Of a stretch of 50,911 bases of DNA, positions 47,652 through 50,911 are shown in pieces. Numbering within the stretch: the stretch's first letter is position 1; every line of letters starts with the position of its first letter. The translations under genes were made by a program, and so were the position numbers. Under the pieces are notes generated by a model that was given only the letters and a program-made list of their open reading frames with translations, made no database searches and was not told the DNA's origin. This DNA comes from Listeria rocourtiae FSL F6-920 (GTDB lineage Bacteria > Bacillota > Bacilli > Lactobacillales > Listeriaceae). The stretch is taken from the NCBI RefSeq assembly GCF_000525975.1, contig NZ_AODK01000016.1, positions 1 through 50,911 of the forward strand, given 5' to 3'.

Positions 47652-48203
47652 TTAGAACGGTAAATCGTCATCTGAAATGTCGATTGGCTTACCATCGCTA
47701 GCAAATGGATCAGCGTTGCGCTGTGCTTGGTAACTCTGAGATTGAGGTTGTTGTTGGTTCTGTTGTCCGTAGCTATTATCATTTTGTTGGTTAAAGCCAC
47801 CACCAGTGTTTCCACCGTACGATTGCTGCCCACCAAAATCATTGTTATTGCTGTAGCCGCCACCATTTCCGCCACTGTTTGCACTGCGGGGTTCTAGGAA
47901 TTGGACACTCTCAGCAAGAATTTCTGTTACATAGACACGCTTGCCATCTTGACCTTCATAATTACGCGTTTGAACTTTACCATCCACGCCCGCCAAGCTT
48001 CCTTTTTTAAGGAAATTCGCAACGTTTTCGGCTGGCTTTCTCCATACAACACAATTAATGAAATCTGCCTCACGCTCTCCAGCCTGATTTGTAAAGTTAC
48101 GATTTACAGCAAGTGTAAATGTCGCAACTGCAACACCAGCAGGAGTATAGCGCAATTCAGGATCTTTTGTCAGACGACCAACTAATACAACACGGTTCAT
48201 CAT
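47652..48203 (-). CDS. ssb: Single-stranded DNA-binding protein
   Basis: 183 residues. The OB-fold spans about residues 1-110 ([19 protein letters not shown], then [20 protein letters not shown]). A Gly/Gln/Asn-rich flexible linker follows, and then the acidic tip DISDDDLPF that binds partner proteins. ATG 48203 with AGGAGG 12 bases upstream is the conserved start; longer in-frame versions to 48248 are not conserved. The essential protein coats single-stranded DNA during replication and repair. Confidence 0.96.
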   Translation of the reverse strand: MMNRVVLVGRLTKDPELRYTPAGVAVATFTLAVNRNFTNQAGEREADFINCVVWRKPAENVANFLKKGSLAGVDGKVQTRNYEGQDGKRVYVTEILAESVQFLEPRSANSGGNGGGYSNNNDFGGQQSYGGNTGGGFNQQNDNSYGQQNQQQPQSQSYQAQRNADPFASDGKPIDISDDDLPF

Positions 48204-48260
48204 AAGTAGAACCAACCTCCTCTCTTTTTTCATAAAAACCCGAGCCATACTCAGGAAATA

Positions 48261-48554
48261 TTAAACTTCTTCTTTAATAACCATGTGACGAATGATATCA
48301 TCGGAAATTTTTGCTAAACGGTCAAATTCATTGATAGAATCCGCAGTTGTAGCAGAAACACGAGTGATTTGGTACAAGCCGTCTTTATGGTCTTCAATTT
48401 CATAAGCCAAGCGACGTTTACCCCAATCCTTCGATTCGATAATCTCCGCACCATTGTCAGTTAAAATGCTGTCGAAGCGCTCAACTACAGCTTTCTTCGC
48501 CTCATCTTCAATGTTCGGACGGATAATGTACATAATTTCATATGTTCTTGCCAT
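48261..48554 (-). CDS. rpsF: 30S ribosomal protein S6
   Basis: 97 residues with the S6 fold: [39 protein letters not shown] and [11 protein letters not shown]. It starts at ATG 48554 after GGAGGTGTAAAGAG. First gene of the operon, transcribed from a strong promoter about 345 bp upstream. Confidence 0.97.
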   Translation of the reverse strand: MARTYEIMYIIRPNIEDEAKKAVVERFDSILTDNGAEIIESKDWGKRRLAYEIEDHKDGLYQITRVSATTADSINEFDRLAKISDDIIRHMVIKEEV

Positions 48555-48566
48555 CTCTTTACACCT

Positions 48567-48591
48567 CCTTGTGGTCTTAGCGGCCCAAAGG
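48567..48591 (-). promoter_or_regulatory. Candidate S6:S18 autoregulatory hairpin in the rpsF leader
   Basis: On the minus strand CCTTTGG and CCACAAGG can pair around GCCGCTAAGA. The right arm includes the start of the rpsF ribosome site, and the loop holds the CCG triplet seen in known S6:S18-binding leaders. The left arm also matches the end of the palindromic element, so the pairing may be partly fortuitous. Confidence 0.3.
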
Positions 48592-48775
48592 TTGGTTCAT
48601 AAGTGATATAAACCGGCGGCAAGCGTTCGCATTCTACCAATTTTCCGGACTTCCGGTTCTCATGTACGCAAGTACATTCCGCTTCCGGCTTCCACAAAAT
48701 TGGTAGAATACAAACGCTTTCGCTCGATTTGTTTAAAGCAGAATTTTACGTCCTACCCACAAAAAAATAGGTTCG
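48590..48775. repeat. Modular palindromic intergenic element, copy 4, in the rpsF leader
   Basis: It starts GGTTGGTTCATAA and ends near GTCCTACCC. Arms TTCTACCAATTTT (48632-48644) and AAAATTGGTAGAA (48696-48708) are exact inverted repeats. They differ in sequence from the arms of copy 2, but the flanks (AAGCG..CGCATTC and GAATACAAACGCTTTCGCTC) are the same. It lies between the operon promoter and rpsF. Confidence 0.75.
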
Positions 48776-48898
48776 ACACATAATCTTCTTAAAGACTTTC
48801 TCTCTTAAGACAACAACCTCTCCAATCTTTCAGTCGTATTTTATGACTGAAAAACTGAAAACGGGCAAGGAATAATTTTTAATTACTCACGAGGTATA

Positions 48899-48927
48899 AT
48901 TATAGCATAGCTTATTAGGTATCGCAA
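48899..48927 (-). promoter_or_regulatory. rpsF operon promoter
   Basis: On the minus strand TTGCGA (48922-48927), a 17-bp spacer and TATAAT (48899-48904). It is the only strong promoter seen upstream of rpsF, and gives a long leader that contains the palindromic element. Confidence 0.75.
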
Positions 48928-49019
48928 CTATGTTTAGTATGAGAAAAGCGCTAGAATTTTTTTCGCCTTTCTTCATTAAATAGTTTTATAATGATTAGAA
49001 GTACATCAACAGCTTAAAT

Positions 49020-49048
49020 TTGACCTTAGCTGCATTTTTCATTAGGAT
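49020..49048 (+). promoter_or_regulatory. Candidate promoter of the Mga-type regulator
   Basis: TTGACC (49020-49025) and TAGGAT (49043-49048), spacing 17, lie about 32 bases before the start codon. Confidence 0.5.
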
Positions 49049-49079
49049 ATTAATATAGGATATTTGGGAGGTTTTATTA

Positions 49080-50537
49080 ATGAAAAATATTATTCCCGCA
49101 TCAGATTATCGTCGGTTAAAATTACTTAATTTACTTTTCTTTACCGAGGCGCCCATTATAAAAAAAGAAGTTGCTACTATCATTGAATGTTCTGTTAATA
49201 CACTAAATGCAGACATTGAGGTGCTCAACTCCACGTTTCCAACTGAGATGGCTCACATACATGAAATGGATAAAAAGCTTTCGCTAAAAACGACATCTCA
49301 AATTAATTTTGATTACTTAACAGCGTATATGATTTCTACTAGTCATCTGTTTCAACTGGCTCTCTCTGTTTTTAATGGGGAGAAAACGACTATTTCTGAA
49401 TGGGCAGAAAATAATTTTGTTAGTAGATCTACTTTTTATGTCAAGCTAGCCGAGGTAGACACTTTCTTAGCTAAAAGCCGCCTCGTGCTTAACAATGCTC
49501 CGCTCGAAATACAGGGGGGGGAGGTAAATATTCGCTTCTTTTTCTATCATTTATTCAGTAAGTGCAATCCTTATACTGGTTGGCTAATAGATGATTTTGA
49601 TTTTGAAAATTGCATAGATAAATTTATTCAAAAATTCGAACAACATATAAATGTCTATTTTTCTCAGAGTACTCGTATTGATTACGCGACCGCCATCGCT
49701 GTCTCGTTAAGAAGGATAAAACAGGGACATACGGTTAATGCTTCGGATGAAGATGAAAAATTCTGGAAAGATATCTATACGTATCATAATGCGATGGAGA
49801 TTGATTTTAGTGATTTAGAAGAGGCGCTTGGTTCTCAACTGGTCCCTGTCGAACGCTATATGCTACTGATGATGTCCTCTCTTGGCTCTTTCACCTATGT
49901 CAACCAGGAGAGAATGAAGATGCGTCTTTACTATAATGAGAGATTTCAAAGTGCGCGTTTGCCAATCACAGAAGACCTTTTGACAATTGTCGACAATCAG
50001 ATTGCAGATACTTTAGCGTTAAAAGTGACGATATTGGACTACTTAGCGCGGTTTCTATTTATTGAAAAGACTAATTTGATTCTAGATGTTGATTATTTCT
50101 CTAAAAAATTAACTCCTGACACAGAGGATAAAGAAAAAATTCTCACTATCCTAAAAAAATATGAAAGCCAGCCTGACTATCAGTACTTACGATCCAATAG
50201 GGAAGTTATCGCGACTTATGTTCATACCCTATTTTCAGTTGCTTTATTGACAGAAAGCTATACTAGGCTGCTCCATATTAAGATTATTTCAAAAAACGGT
50301 TTTATGTGGGAAGAGTATTTAAAAACACAGATCAGGCGTTATTACTCAGAAGAAGTTATTATTTTCTGTGATGATCTTAAACCTAGAGAACATTGGGCTC
50401 AGCATGACCTTATCATTAGTGACTCACCCTTGCCCAATATAACAGATGTCGAAGTATTAGTTTGGCATATGCCACCAATAAAGCGCGATTTTGCAGCCTT
50501 AGGTAAGATTGTAGATGCTAGACTTGAGAATAAATAG
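49080..50537 (+). CDS. Mga-type helix-turn-helix transcriptional regulator
   Basis: A 485-residue protein. The N-terminal HTH has KKEVATIIECSVNTLNADIEVLN; a second one has TISEWAENNFVSRSTFYVKLAEVDTFL, the Mga layout. The middle resembles PRD-like helices, and the C-terminus is EIIB-like (LLHIKIISKNGFMWEEY, LIISDSPLP), which in Mga/AtxA-type proteins links activity to sugar transport. ATG 49080 lies 8 bases after GGGAGG. These proteins often control adjacent surface-protein genes; its target may lie beyond the window end. Confidence 0.88.
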   Translation: MKNIIPASDYRRLKLLNLLFFTEAPIIKKEVATIIECSVNTLNADIEVLNSTFPTEMAHIHEMDKKLSLKTTSQINFDYLTAYMISTSHLFQLALSVFNGEKTTISEWAENNFVSRSTFYVKLAEVDTFLAKSRLVLNNAPLEIQGGEVNIRFFFYHLFSKCNPYTGWLIDDFDFENCIDKFIQKFEQHINVYFSQSTRIDYATAIAVSLRRIKQGHTVNASDEDEKFWKDIYTYHNAMEIDFSDLEEALGSQLVPVERYMLLMMSSLGSFTYVNQERMKMRLYYNERFQSARLPITEDLLTIVDNQIADTLALKVTILDYLARFLFIEKTNLILDVDYFSKKLTPDTEDKEKILTILKKYESQPDYQYLRSNREVIATYVHTLFSVALLTESYTRLLHIKIISKNGFMWEEYLKTQIRRYYSEEVIIFCDDLKPREHWAQHDLIISDSPLPNITDVEVLVWHMPPIKRDFAALGKIVDARLENK

Positions 50538-50538
50538 A

Positions 50539-50580
50539 AAAAAAGTATGCTCCTCTAATTAACGTGGAGCATACTTTTTT
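50539..50580 (+). terminator. Terminator of the Mga-type gene
   Basis: AAAAAAGTATGCTCC (50539-50553) pairs with GGAGCATACTTTTTT (50566-50580), directly after the stop codon. Confidence 0.88.
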
Positions 50581-50582
50581 AA

Positions 50583-50911
50583 TAAGCGCGCATAAAAATT
50601 CGTTTTCAAGCATAAAAATGAATGCTGTTTTTACAAAAAAAATGATGTCATTTTTGTGAATTATCATTTTAAGCTAAAAATAATTGCTGTATTTTAGTGA
50701 CTTGCAACACGAAATGCAGGTAAGATATAGGTAAGAGGAAAAGAGAACCGCGTGTTCATTCCTAGTTAAATAAAATAGAAAGTGGTGATTTAAACGCACG
50801 GTTTATAACGCATATGTTGCAACTGTCGTGCAGTTAGATACTTAATGAGCAATCAAAAAATGATGTTTTGAAAAATATAAAAAACATGAAAAAATAACCT
50901 GACACAATTAA
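50583..50911. other. AT-rich non-coding window end
   Basis: No gene or convincing promoter is seen in these 329 bases. The A/T tracts and several short repeats of ATGATGT suggest a regulatory region for a gene beyond the edge. Confidence 0.35.

Overview
The window reads as a Gram-positive Firmicute of the family Listeriaceae, most likely a Listeria (sensu lato) other than L. monocytogenes. The reasons are the gene order rpsF-ssb-rpsR ... gdpP-rplI-dnaB, internalin-type leucine-rich-repeat (LRR) proteins, MucBP repeats, Listeria-style wall Ig modules, a Mga-type regulator and a perfect PrfA-type box. No rRNA, tRNA, CRISPR array or transposase was seen.

Layout. (1) 1-9.8 kb, all on the minus strand: a universal stress protein, a TVP38-type membrane gene broken by a 28-bp tandem duplication, and a glycan locus. 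The glycan locus holds a YesLMN-type sensor system and two alpha-mannosidases (GH125, GH38), which fit stepwise trimming of mannose-containing glycans. (2) 10-17.5 kb: a GNAT acetyltransferase, then conserved chromosome (dnaB, rplI, gdpP), then an MMPL exporter with a divergent TetR regulator. (3) 17.6-19.6 kb: an aldo/keto reductase and a DUF4003 protein. (4) 20-25.8 kb, plus strand: a two-gene operon for an LRR-MucBP surface protein and a 1288-residue secreted LRR/beta-helix/Ig protein. (5) 26-38.9 kb, minus strand: a Wzx/Wzy-type exopolysaccharide cluster. It holds a chain-length regulator, BY-kinase, polymerase, dehydratase, UDP-sugar dehydrogenase, aminotransferase, three GT4 transferases, flippase and initiating sugar-phosphate transferase. 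(6) 38.9-45.5 kb: three paralogous LysR regulators around a secreted pectate-lyase-like adhesin gene, whose promoter carries a PrfA-type box, next to a Crp-like stub. (7) 45.8-50.9 kb: an APC amino-acid permease, rpsR-ssb-rpsF, and a Mga-type regulator.

In L. monocytogenes the agrBDCA quorum-sensing locus sits between rpsR and gdpP. Here that interval is about 33 kb long, holds regions 3-6 plus the MMPL/TetR pair and the permease, and contains no agr genes.

Two themes cross gene boundaries. First, four copies of a modular palindromic intergenic element (near 1-178, 5396-5750, 25904-26097 and 48590-48775) share modules, but two of them have different arm sequences that still pair. Second, about ten genes are interrupted by small indels, nearly all +1 in A/T runs. 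Removing one base restores family-typical protein each time. This points to homopolymer over-calling in the assembly, or, less likely, to widespread slippage or phase variation. The 28-bp duplication in the TVP38 gene is a different kind of event.
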